DNA of 8,192 nt from Conexibacter sp. (GTDB lineage Bacteria > Actinomycetota > Thermoleophilia > Solirubrobacterales > Solirubrobacteraceae): positions 1-8,192 of the forward strand of contig JAOPZD010000565.1 in NCBI GenBank assembly GCA_025964295.1, in the 5' to 3' direction. The notes beneath the pieces are model-generated. The model searched no databases, was not told the origin of the DNA, and saw only the letters and a list, made by a program, of their open reading frames with translations. Made by a program: the position numbers and the translations under genes. Position 1 is the stretch's first letter. Each line of letters opens with the position of its first letter. Positions 1 through 5,654 of this stretch are shown here, in pieces.

Positions 1-254
1 AGCGCGCGCTCGCCCGCGCGCTGAGCGACGGCCGCCTCGCCGCCGCCGCCCTGGACGTCACCGACCCCGAGCCCCTGCCGCCCGACGACCCGCTCCTCGC
101 CGCGCCGAACCTGATCATCGTCCCCCACATCGGCTCGGCCACCCACGCCGCGCGCGAGCGCATGGCCGACATGGCCGTCGACAACCTCCTCGCGGGCCTC
201 GCCGGCGAGCCGCTCCCCCACCCGGCGCCCGCGGCCGAGCCGTCCTCGAAGTAG
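1..254 (+). CDS. D-2-hydroxyacid dehydrogenase, glyoxylate/hydroxypyruvate reductase-like (3' end only)
   Basis: Only the last 83 codons are in the window; the reading frame starts at base 3 and the stop is TAG at 252-254. The visible part is the end of the NAD(P)-binding domain and the C-terminal return to the catalytic domain. It carries [10 protein letters not shown], with the catalytic-acid glutamate at codon 69-71, and PHIGSAT, with the catalytic histidine at codon 126-128. The 19-residue spacing between that Glu and His, and the following [20 protein letters not shown], resemble glyoxylate/hydroxypyruvate reductases (GRHPR/GyaR type), which reduce glyoxylate or hydroxypyruvate with NAD(P)H in the cytoplasm. 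Other D-2-hydroxyacid dehydrogenases share these motifs, so the substrate is inferred. The ppx gene follows after 10 bp on the same strand. Confidence 0.88.
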   Translation, partial: RALARALSDGRLAAAALDVTDPEPLPPDDPLLAAPNLIIVPHIGSATHAARERMADMAVDNLLAGLAGEPLPHPAPAAEPSSK

Positions 255-257
255 CCT
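252..257 (+). promoter_or_regulatory. Candidate -10 element for leaderless ppx
   Basis: The hexamer TAGCCT fits the actinobacterial TANNNT -10 pattern and overlaps the stop codon of the upstream dehydrogenase. Seven bases separate it from the ATG at 265, so a transcript would begin at or next to the start codon. No Shine-Dalgarno sequence is visible before this ATG, which agrees with leaderless translation. No convincing -35 box was found. The short motif makes this a modest call. Confidence 0.35.
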
Positions 258-264
258 CGCGCCC

Positions 265-1203
265 ATGCGCCGCCGCGTCGCCGTCGTCGACATCGGGACC
301 AACTCGACCCGCCTGCTGATCGCCGACGTCGACCCCGCCACCGGCGCCGTGACCGACGTCGACCGGCGCACGACCGTCACGCGCCTCGGCCAGGGCGTCG
401 ACCACACGGGCGAGCTGAACGCCGAGGCGATGGAGCGCGTCTACGCGGCGCTGACCGAGTACCGCGCCGAGATCGACTCCAGCGACGTCGACCACGTCAC
501 CGGCGTCCTGACCTCCGCCGTGCGCGACGCGCGCAACGGCGCCGCGTTCACCGACACCGTCAACGAGCGCTTCGCGATCGGCGCGCGGACGATCACCGGC
601 GACGAGGAGGCGCGCCTCACCTACCTGGGCGCGACGAGCGACCGGCCGGCGAGCGACGGCGACGCCCGCGTCGTCATCGACGTCGGCGGCGGCTCGACCG
701 AGCTCGTCGTCGGCCACGGCGCCGACGTCGACTTCCACGTCTCCACCCAGGCCGGCGTCGTGCGCCAGACCGAGCGCTTCCTGCGCTCCGACCCGCCGCG
801 CCCCGAGGAGCTGCAGCAGCTGCAGGCCGAGGCGGAGGAGATCTTCGCGGCCGCGGTGCCGCCCGCCACGCGCCGCGCCGTCCGCAGCGGCATCGCCGTC
901 GCCGGGACCGCCACGTCGTGCGCCGCGATCCTCCAGGAGCTCGAGCCCTACGACCCCGCCCGCGTGCACGGCTTCCGCCTGCTGCGCGCCCAGGCCGAGA
1001 TGCTCCTGCCGCGCCTGGCCGGGATGACCGTGGAGGAGCGCCGCCACGTCAAGGGCCTGCACCCCGATCGCGCGCAGGCGATCGTCGCCGGCGTGATCCT
1101 GCTGATCGAGGCGCTGCGGACGTTCGGCCTCGACGAGGTCGAGGTCTCCGAGCACGACATCCTGCGGGGGACGGCGCTGGACCGGGCCGCCGCCTCCGCA
1201 TGA
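265..1203 (+). CDS. ppx: Exopolyphosphatase / pppGpp phosphohydrolase (Ppx/GppA family)
   Basis: This 312-residue protein has the actin-like ATPase fold signature of the Ppx/GppA family. The first phosphate-binding motif is VDIGTNSTR at residues 8-16 and the second is IDVGGGSTELVV at 138-149. The GDEEARLTYLG stretch at 112-122 contains the acidic residues that act in catalysis in characterised Ppx proteins. The C-terminal VSEHDILRG (about 297-305) is another family hallmark. Members release phosphate from inorganic polyphosphate, and some hydrolyse pppGpp, linking the enzyme to the stringent response in the cytoplasm. About 310 residues is the usual length of the short actinobacterial form, which lacks the extra C-terminal domains of E. 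coli Ppx (about 500 residues). The start at 265 gives the usual N-terminus just before the first motif. Which of the two substrates is used cannot be told from sequence. Confidence 0.94.
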   Translation: MRRRVAVVDIGTNSTRLLIADVDPATGAVTDVDRRTTVTRLGQGVDHTGELNAEAMERVYAALTEYRAEIDSSDVDHVTGVLTSAVRDARNGAAFTDTVNERFAIGARTITGDEEARLTYLGATSDRPASDGDARVVIDVGGGSTELVVGHGADVDFHVSTQAGVVRQTERFLRSDPPRPEELQQLQAEAEEIFAAAVPPATRRAVRSGIAVAGTATSCAAILQELEPYDPARVHGFRLLRAQAEMLLPRLAGMTVEERRHVKGLHPDRAQAIVAGVILLIEALRTFGLDEVEVSEHDILRGTALDRAAASA

Positions 1204-1467
1204 TGTCCCTGCACCAGCCACCAACAACCGCTCGCACGAGCATCCTGCTCGCGTCCCCGAGCACGCGTCGTACCTGTCACGGCGGGACGGGCGAGGGCTG
1301 AGGAACACGCCCGCCCCGGCCGCTTCAGCGACGGGGTCGAGCAAGACCCGAAGGCCCCACCTCCCGTTTTCGCCGCAAGGCGGTTGTACCTCGCATCCCC
1401 ACTTCTCGGAACGCCCCTGGACGGGTGTCTGATTGTTCGCCTCCGACGCCCGCCGGATACTGGGGCG
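1204..1467. other. Non-coding stretch after ppx, with small hairpins
   Basis: No credible gene is visible here; the open frames crossing it lack family resemblance and ribosome-binding sites. Several inverted repeats are present: a 6-bp stem with a 3-base loop at 1237-1251 (possible end signal for ppx, no T-run); gggtc/gaccc around a gagcaa loop near 1334-1349; a 4-bp stem capped by a GCAA tetraloop at 1371-1382; and a 6-bp stem at 1411-1428. GC content falls noticeably from about 1380 onward. The right part may belong to the structured RNA described at 1468-1662. Confidence 0.5.
1433..1461 (+). promoter_or_regulatory. Candidate sigma70-type promoter for the structured RNA
   Basis: TTGTTC at 1433-1438 and GATACT at 1456-1461 are separated by exactly 17 bp, the preferred spacing for the housekeeping sigma factor. 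The -10 box matches four of six consensus positions and the -35 box three of six. Initiation would fall near 1468, directly before the first arm of the long closing stem of the RNA. A competing reading is that 1430-1436 is itself transcribed and pairs with a downstream loop, in which case the true promoter lies further left. Confidence 0.35.
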
Positions 1468-1662
1468 GTCGGGTCAACGGGTGTACGTGCCGAATAGGCT
1501 CGTTCATCTGCCGTCCCGACACATAGGTCCGAACGAAGCCGCATCGAATCGGCGCCTCCCGCCGTTCGGGCCAGACAATCAGGCCCCCGCATGGCACGTA
1601 CCCCTGCCCGTCCTGTCGGGGCCGAGTTTGGAAGCCGCTCTTCGGGGCGGCTTCCGACTTTC
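1468..1662 (+). ncRNA. Candidate structured non-coding RNA, unrecognised family
   Basis: The stretch folds by eye into an ordered multi-branched structure. A closing helix pairs gtacgtgcc (1483-1491) with ggcacgtac (1593-1601), nine perfect pairs across about 100 bases. It is extended inward by a G-T pair and outward by three G-C pairs past a one-base bulge. Three hairpins sit inside. P2 pairs 1497-1505 with 1531-1540 (nine pairs, one bulged A). P3 pairs 1545-1554 with 1560-1568 (nine pairs, one bulged T). P4 is a short ggcc/ggcc stem (1569-1572/1582-1585) whose loop contains acaatca. A further small stem at 1607-1620 precedes the terminal C(UUCG)G hairpin. There is no downstream gene on the + strand, so a cis-acting riboswitch is unlikely. 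The UUCG loop, and a GCAA loop upstream, favour the + strand. It lacks the hallmark sequences of tmRNA and RNase P RNA. Function unknown. Confidence 0.45.
1630..1661 (+). terminator. Terminator-like hairpin with C(UUCG)G tetraloop
   Basis: An 11-bp stem pairs 1630-1640 with 1645-1655 (one G-T pair) and is capped by TTCG at 1641-1644, closed by C-G. This is the exceptionally stable C(UUCG)G tetraloop common in bacterial terminators and structured RNAs. A short T-containing stretch (gactttct) follows, a weak but acceptable U-tract for a GC-rich genome. The orientation of the tetraloop and of the T stretch supports use on the + strand, as the end of the structured RNA. Confidence 0.6.
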
Positions 1663-1770
1663 TGGGTCATGTCGCACCGGAAAGGGCGCGGATTCTTCCT
1701 GCCGTTAACCGGTGTGTTGCGCTCCGCCGCCGAAGTGAGCGTCGGCGTGCCAAGCCGCGCCGCGCGCTGA

Positions 1771-1801
1771 GCGGCAGCCGCCCGCGGAAAGCGGCTGCCG
1801 C
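1771..1801 (-). terminator. Hairpin downstream of the IlvG-like gene
   Basis: An 11-bp perfect inverted repeat (gcggcagccgc at 1771-1781 with gcggctgccgc at 1791-1801) surrounds a 9-base loop. It begins 17 bp beyond the stop codon of the minus-strand gene at 1818. No T-run follows on the minus strand, as is common for actinobacterial terminators. It would also separate that transcript from the structured RNA converging from the left. Confidence 0.55.
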
Positions 1802-1817
1802 GTGAGCGCGGGACAGG

Positions 1818-3470
1818 TCAGGCCAGGTTGGATTTGCGCGGGTAGATGACGTCCGGGTCGGTCAGGACGTTCACCAGCGCGGGCTTGCCGGCGGAGAAGG
1901 CGCGGTCGAGCGCGGGCTTGAGGTCCTCCGGCGCCCGGACCAGCTCGCCGTAGCCGCCCAGCGCCTCGACCATCTGGTCATAGCGCGTCTCGGGACGCAG
2001 CTCGGCGGCGACGGAGTACCCGTACAAGAACTCCATCGGGTGCTTCTCCAGCGCCCAGATGCCGTTGTTGCCCATGACCGCGACGATGTTCACGCCGTGG
2101 CGGGCGAGCGTGTCGAACTCCATGCCGCTGAAGCCGAACGCGCCGTCGCCGACGAGCAGGACGACCTGGCGGTCCGGATGCGCAAGCTTGGCGGCCAGCG
2201 CGTACCCGGGACCCGTGCCCAGGCAGCCGAAGGGGCCCGGGTCGAGCCAGCAGCCGGGCTCGTAGGTGTCGATGACGCGGCCCGCGTAGGAGACGAAGTC
2301 GCCGCCGTCGCCGATGACGATGGCGTTGCGATCCAGGACGTCGGCGAGCTCGCGGTAGAGCCGCATCGGGTGCAGCGGCGCGCGGCCGTCGTCGAGCTCG
2401 GCGCGCTCGGCGGCGCGCTTCTCGTCCTCCTTGCCGCGCAGGTGCGCGACCCAGTCGCGGGTGCGGTCCGGGGTCCCCGAGCCGACCAGCGCCCGCAGCG
2501 TCGCGTCGATCCCGCCGTACAGCGACGCCTCGACCGGCCGCGGGTGCGCCCGCACCGGCTCGGCCCGGTCGATCACCACCAACTTGGTCTCCTCGCCGAA
2601 CGAGCCGCCGAAGCCCAGGCGGAAGTCCATCGGCACGCCGATGACCAGCGCGAGGTCGGCGCCCTTCAGCCCGTCTCCTCGCGCGCGAGAGAAGAACAGC
2701 TCGTGGTCGGCCGGCAGGCAGCCGCGCGCCTGGCCGTTGAGGTAGACCGGGATGCCCCGCGCCTCGGCCAGGGCGCGCAGCGCGTGCTCCCCGCGCCCCC
2801 AGTAGAGGTTCGTGCCGGCCATGATCACCGGGCGCTCGGCCCCGTCGAGCAGCGTCAGCACGCGGTCGAGATCGCCGGCAGCGACCGGCTCGGCGAGCAC
2901 GTCGTGCAGCGCGCCGTCCACGGGGAGCGCGGGATCGGCTTCGCCCTCGCTGAACACGTGGTCCATCGGGAAGTCCAGGAACGCGGGCCCCGAGTGCGGC
3001 GCCATCGCGGCCGCCAGCGCCCCGTCGACCAGCCCCGGGATCTCGTCCGGCGACCCCGCCGTCGCGGCGACCTTGGTCAGCGGCGCGACGAACGGCACGT
3101 GGTCGATCTCCTGCAGCGACCCCATCCCCCACCGCATCGCCGGCGCGCGGCCGCCGAGCACGAGGATCGGCGACGCCGACTGCTGGGCCGAGGCGATCGC
3201 GCTCATGCCGTTGGTGACGCCCGGGCCGGCGGTCAGCGCCGCGACGCCGGGCGTGCGCGTGACCTTCGCCCAGCCCTCGGCGGCGAACGTCGCGGCCTGC
3301 TCGTGGCGGGTGTCGACGATGTCGATCCCCTCCTCCCGGCAGCCGTCGTAGATCGGGAAGATGTGCCCGCCCGACAGCGTGAACAGCTTCGTCACCCCGT
3401 GGGCCTTCAGCCGCCGGGCGATCAGCCGCCCGCCGTGGACCCGCGTGCCCTGCTCCGTCTCGGTGCTCAT
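1818..3470 (-). CDS. ilvG: Thiamine-pyrophosphate enzyme, IlvG-like (acetolactate synthase / 2-hydroxyacyl-CoA lyase-like)
   Basis: The 550-residue protein has the three-domain layout of the acetolactate synthase/oxalyl-CoA decarboxylase superfamily. The N-terminal pyrimidine-binding domain carries [11 protein letters not shown] (33-43), the catalytic glutamate E57 in DTRHEQAA, and TAGPGVTNG (80-88). A central domain of about 190-330 follows. The C-terminal pyrophosphate-binding domain contains GDG at 441-443 and the matching NN at 468-469, the classical Mg-TPP motif. The whole chain, including [18 protein letters not shown] and the C-terminus YPRKSNLA, closely resembles mycobacterial IlvG as I remember it. 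IlvG proteins are annotated as acetolactate synthase large subunits (pyruvate to acetolactate, branched-chain amino acid synthesis), but the real reaction is uncertain and 2-hydroxyacyl-CoA lyase chemistry is an alternative. No ilvN/ilvH small-subunit gene or ilvC is nearby, which argues against the main anabolic enzyme. The ATG at 3470 gives the usual N-terminus; only a weak GGGG precedes it. Confidence 0.9.
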   Translation of the reverse strand: MSTETEQGTRVHGGRLIARRLKAHGVTKLFTLSGGHIFPIYDGCREEGIDIVDTRHEQAATFAAEGWAKVTRTPGVAALTAGPGVTNGMSAIASAQQSASPILVLGGRAPAMRWGMGSLQEIDHVPFVAPLTKVAATAGSPDEIPGLVDGALAAAMAPHSGPAFLDFPMDHVFSEGEADPALPVDGALHDVLAEPVAAGDLDRVLTLLDGAERPVIMAGTNLYWGRGEHALRALAEARGIPVYLNGQARGCLPADHELFFSRARGDGLKGADLALVIGVPMDFRLGFGGSFGEETKLVVIDRAEPVRAHPRPVEASLYGGIDATLRALVGSGTPDRTRDWVAHLRGKEDEKRAAERAELDDGRAPLHPMRLYRELADVLDRNAIVIGDGGDFVSYAGRVIDTYEPGCWLDPGPFGCLGTGPGYALAAKLAHPDRQVVLLVGDGAFGFSGMEFDTLARHGVNIVAVMGNNGIWALEKHPMEFLYGYSVAAELRPETRYDQMVEALGGYGELVRAPEDLKPALDRAFSAGKPALVNVLTDPDVIYPRKSNLA

Positions 3471-3527
3471 CGCCCCAGATGATGACGCCGAAGGTGTGAC
3501 GGATCTTCAGAGCTTTCCTACAAATGA

Positions 3528-3541
3528 CACCCGGACGGGTG
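3528..3541. promoter_or_regulatory. Inverted repeat in the divergent ilvG-like / small-gene promoter region
   Basis: cacccg (3528-3533) and cgggtg (3536-3541) form a perfect 6-bp inverted repeat around a 2-base spacer. It lies 58 bp upstream of the minus-strand ATG at 3470 and 83 bp upstream of the plus-strand ATG at 3624, where a dimeric regulator could influence either gene. No regulator gene is adjacent. The function is inferred from position and symmetry only. Confidence 0.3.
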
Positions 3542-3560
3542 ACCAAATACGACATCGCGG

Positions 3561-3588
3561 TTGCATCCGCCCCTCAGAAGCGTAGAAC
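3561..3588 (+). promoter_or_regulatory. Candidate promoter of the small acidic gene
   Basis: TTGCAT (3561-3566) and TAGAAC (3583-3588) are 16 bp apart, each a partial match to the housekeeping consensus (three and four of six). Transcription would start near 3595, giving a leader of about 30 bases that ends in the strong ribosome-binding site at 3613-3618. Moderate support only. Confidence 0.33.
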
Positions 3589-3623
3589 CGATGGTCACGG
3601 CACCCGACGAAAGAGGAGTCCAC

Positions 3624-3809
3624 ATGGACGACCGCTTCGAGAAGGACCTGCCCGACCCGCAGGACGAGAGCCTGCCCACGCGTCGCTTCGCGGCCCTGGC
3701 CGCCGAGCAGGACGTGACCTACCCGATGCTCGCGCCCGCCGCGGCGACCCACATGGGCGCCGAGGACGCGTTCGACGAGGAGATCCTCGCGGGGCTGGTC
3801 AACATCTGA
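3624..3809 (+). CDS. Small acidic protein of unknown function (61 aa)
   Basis: I do not recognise this gene. The ATG at 3624 is preceded by AAGAGGAG (3611-3618) at a spacing of 5 bases, one of the best ribosome-binding sites in the window, so it is very probably translated. An in-frame TTG at 3561 lacks such a site and overlaps the likely promoter. The 61-residue product is rich in Asp/Glu: the N-terminus is MDDRFEKDLPDPQDESLP, an arginine pair (TRRFAALAAEQD) follows, then a neutral Pro/Ala/Thr section with MLAPAAATHMG, and it ends FDEEILAGLVNI. There is no signal peptide, membrane segment or cysteine. A leader-then-short-core peptide cannot be excluded, but no modification enzyme is adjacent, so no function is assigned. 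It diverges from the IlvG-like gene and converges on the cyclase gene, whose stop lies 16 bp away. Confidence 0.7.
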   Translation: MDDRFEKDLPDPQDESLPTRRFAALAAEQDVTYPMLAPAAATHMGAEDAFDEEILAGLVNI

Positions 3810-3812
3810 CCC

Positions 3813-3825
3813 GCCCGCCGCGGGC
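3813..3825. terminator. Short hairpin between convergent stop codons
   Basis: gcccg (3813-3817) and cgggc (3821-3825) form a 5-bp GC stem with a 3-base loop. It lies exactly between the TGA of the small acidic gene (3807-3809) and the TGA of the minus-strand cyclase (3828-3826). It could act in both directions, but it is short and has no T-run on either side. Confidence 0.25.
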
Positions 3826-5421
3826 TCAGATGGCGCGCAGCTCGACCGCGGGGCGGTCCACCGCCGCCGCGGTCCTGGGCGCGTGCAGCCGCACGCGCTC
3901 CTGCTTGCCCTTCAGCTCCGCGTCGCCGCGCCCGAGGAACCCACCGTGCTCGGAGCGCAGCAGCACGCGCGTCGCCTCGGTCAGCAGGATCTCGTCGCCG
4001 GTGATCCGCGTCGCCTCCTCCACCCGCGCCGCGGTGTTGACCACGTCGCCGATCACGGTGAACTCGACGCGCCCGCCGCCGCCGATCGTCCCCGCGACCA
4101 CCGGCCCCGAGTTCAGCCCGATCCCGATCCGCAGCCGCTCGCCGTAGCGCTCGCGCACGCACGCGACGATGTCCAGCGCCGCCGCCAGCGCGCGGTCGGC
4201 GTGGTCGGGCAGCCGGTCCGGCGCGCCGAACACGCCCAGCAGGCCGTCGCCGATGAACTTGTTCGCGTGCCCGCCGTGGCGCGCGAGCACCGGGACGATC
4301 AACTCATACAGGTCGTTCAGGCGGGCGACCGCCTCGCGGGGCCCGGCCCGCTCCGCGAACGCCGTGAAGCCGCGGATGTCGAGGAACAGGATCGTCACCT
4401 CGGCCTCCTGGCCTTCCAGCACCGTTCCCTCCTCGAGCACCCGCTCGGCCACGCCCGGGTCGACGAACGCGCCGAACGCCTCGCGCAGCCGCTCGCGCTC
4501 CGACAGCCCCGACACCATGGTGTTGAACGACCCCGCCAGCCGGCCCGTCTCGTCGGTGCCGAGCACGGGCACGCGCACGGAGAAGTCGCCGCCGGCGACG
4601 CGCGCCGTCCCGCGCTGGAGATCCTCGATCGGCTGCAGGATCGAGCGCAGCAGCAACAACGACAACTCGAGCGAGATCGTGAACGCGACGCCGATCGTGA
4701 CCAGCACGCCGAAGCCGAGCTGGTCCAGCCCCGCGTCCTTCGGCGAGGCGAAGCCGACCACCGTGACGCCCGAGACGATGTTGATCGCCGGCAGCGCGAT
4801 CAGCAGCTTCCACTTCAGCGGCACCGACACGCTCGCGACGCCCGGCCCGTCCGGCAGGTCGCACGAGACCTCCTCCAGGACCGGGCGCAGGACGAGCTCG
4901 AGCCCGAAGAAGCGCAGGAAGACGCCGTAGAGCAAGACGACCGAGACGCCCGCGGCGAGGATGAAGAACGACGGCCAGAACGGGGCGTCGAGCTCGTAGG
5001 CCAGGAACGCGGAGATCGGCGCGATGTTGAGCACGAACGGCACCGCGCGCCCCCAGCGCACGAAGGCCAGCGGCATCCCGGCCAGCGCGCGCCAGGCCTT
5101 GAGCGCGGCGCCCGCCGAGCGGTCGCCCGCCAGCCACGCGTCGGCGGGCCGGAGCAGGCGCCAGACGACCGCGATCGCCAGCGCGTTCTCGACGAGCACC
5201 GCGGCCTCGGCGACCGCGAAGATCCGCCAGAACTGCGTGCGGCTGAGCTCGACGTAGAGGTCCAGCAGCCAGACCCCGCCGGCGACCACGAGATGCGCGA
5301 CCTGGAACTGCAGCGCGATGATCAGTCGCGGGTAGCGAGCGCCGAACCGGCGAAACGCCCAGGTGAGCAGGGTCCGCTGCACCTCCTGATGGTGACGGAC
5401 CGAACGCCAGTGCGCCAGCAC
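3826..5421 (-). CDS. Membrane class III adenylate cyclase with HAMP domain
   Basis: The 531-residue protein has an N-terminal membrane part with about six hydrophobic helices (roughly 33-55, 66-90, 118-142, 149-175, 205-226, 236-260). A HAMP linker follows (about 260-310, RSILQPIEDLQRGTARVAGG) and then a C-terminal class III cyclase domain (about 340-515). The metal-binding aspartates are D348 (FLDIRGFT) and D392 (KFIGDG). The substrate-selecting pair is K388 and T455 (EFTVIGD), and the transition-state residues are N462 and R466 (VNTAAR). A Lys/Thr pair is typical of class IIIb enzymes that make cAMP from ATP, so adenylate cyclase is favoured over guanylate cyclase. The architecture matches the mycobacterial Rv1318c-Rv1320c/Rv3645 group. 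The domain works as a homodimer on the cytoplasmic side. The start is uncertain: GTG at 5421 lacks a clear Shine-Dalgarno sequence, though the first helix begins well after it. No effector gene is nearby. Confidence 0.93.
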   Translation of the reverse strand: MLAHWRSVRHHQEVQRTLLTWAFRRFGARYPRLIIALQFQVAHLVVAGGVWLLDLYVELSRTQFWRIFAVAEAAVLVENALAIAVVWRLLRPADAWLAGDRSAGAALKAWRALAGMPLAFVRWGRAVPFVLNIAPISAFLAYELDAPFWPSFFILAAGVSVVLLYGVFLRFFGLELVLRPVLEEVSCDLPDGPGVASVSVPLKWKLLIALPAINIVSGVTVVGFASPKDAGLDQLGFGVLVTIGVAFTISLELSLLLLRSILQPIEDLQRGTARVAGGDFSVRVPVLGTDETGRLAGSFNTMVSGLSERERLREAFGAFVDPGVAERVLEEGTVLEGQEAEVTILFLDIRGFTAFAERAGPREAVARLNDLYELIVPVLARHGGHANKFIGDGLLGVFGAPDRLPDHADRALAAALDIVACVRERYGERLRIGIGLNSGPVVAGTIGGGGRVEFTVIGDVVNTAARVEEATRITGDEILLTEATRVLLRSEHGGFLGRGDAELKGKQERVRLHAPRTAAAVDRPAVELRAI

Positions 5422-5571
5422 CCCGCCATCCGACCACCCAGCGGGGCGAAAACGGGTCGATCACTGGGCATGTTCGGGCAATGTTCCAGATTTCTGTCCG
5501 GAAGTCATCATCGCAACGAGAAGCTTCACCGGCTCCTCGTCGTACGGACGTCCATGTCCGCCGAAAAACGG

Positions 5572-5591
5572 CGCGTCCGTCGACGGACGCG
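5572..5591. promoter_or_regulatory. Perfect 20-bp palindrome, probable operator of the HxlR gene
   Basis: Bases 5572-5581 (cgcgtccgtc) are exactly complementary to 5582-5591, with no spacer. The sequence ends 2 bp before TATCCT (5594-5599), a plausible -10 hexamer, so a bound dimer would cover the core promoter. HxlR proteins bind as dimers to palindromic sites and many control their own or a divergent gene, so autoregulation is the natural inference. The alternative is a site for an unrelated regulator, or an RNA hairpin if transcription starts further upstream. Confidence 0.55.
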
Positions 5592-5593
5592 GG

Positions 5594-5599
5594 TATCCT
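5594..5599 (+). promoter_or_regulatory. Candidate -10 box of the HxlR gene
   Basis: TATCCT matches four of six positions of the -10 consensus. Initiation would be near 5606, giving a leader of about 45 bases to the proposed start at 5652. The -35 position falls inside the palindrome and has no consensus match, as in promoters that depend on or are blocked by a bound regulator. Confidence 0.3.
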
Positions 5600-5641
5600 G
5601 GTTCGTGGCTGAGGGGTCCGTCACATCTACGCGGTCTCAAG

Positions 5642-5654
5642 GGAGGCAGCCATT
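5642..5654 (+). promoter_or_regulatory. Shine-Dalgarno sequence placing the HxlR start at an AUU codon
   Basis: AAGGGAGG at 5639-5646 contains GGAGG (5642-5646), a full match to the 16S anti-Shine-Dalgarno core. After a 5-base spacer the next in-frame codon is ATT at 5652-5654. No ATG, GTG or TTG occurs in this frame between the upstream stop (TGA at 5610-5612) and the TTG at 5745, which is too far inside the DNA-binding domain to be the start. Confidence 0.6.

Larger units (their letters stand above)
5422..5651. promoter_or_regulatory. Divergent control region between the cyclase and the HxlR gene
   Basis: This 230-bp gene-free stretch drives both neighbours outward. It is less GC-rich than the genes and has several repeated elements. 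Two direct copies of ATGTTC at 5470-5475 and 5481-5486 are 11 bp apart, one helical turn, near the cyclase side. GTCCG or its complement CGGAC occurs at 5496-5500, 5545-5549, 5556-5560, twice within the palindrome at 5572-5591, and at 5616-5620. No convincing -35/-10 pair was found for the cyclase. Confidence 0.55.

Noticed and set aside
115..1344. Minus-strand open frame of 409 codons
   Set aside because: It is antisense to ppx, which has full catalytic motifs; the product is low-complexity and unrecognisable.
1290..1662. tmRNA or RNase P RNA in the structured gap
   Set aside because: The size would suit, but neither strand shows the tmRNA ends and T-arm or the RNase P conserved GAGGAAAGUCC and ACAGAA-type segments.
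1433..1708. Plus-strand frame of 91 codons in the ppx-ilvG gap
   Set aside because: It has a TTG start, no ribosome-binding site and no recognisable motif, and it runs across the RNA helices and the UUCG terminator hairpin.
2040..3482. Long plus-strand open frame of 480 codons
   Set aside because: It is antisense to the well-supported IlvG-like gene, is dominated by Arg, Ala and Val repeats typical of GC-rich shadow frames, and has no family motif.
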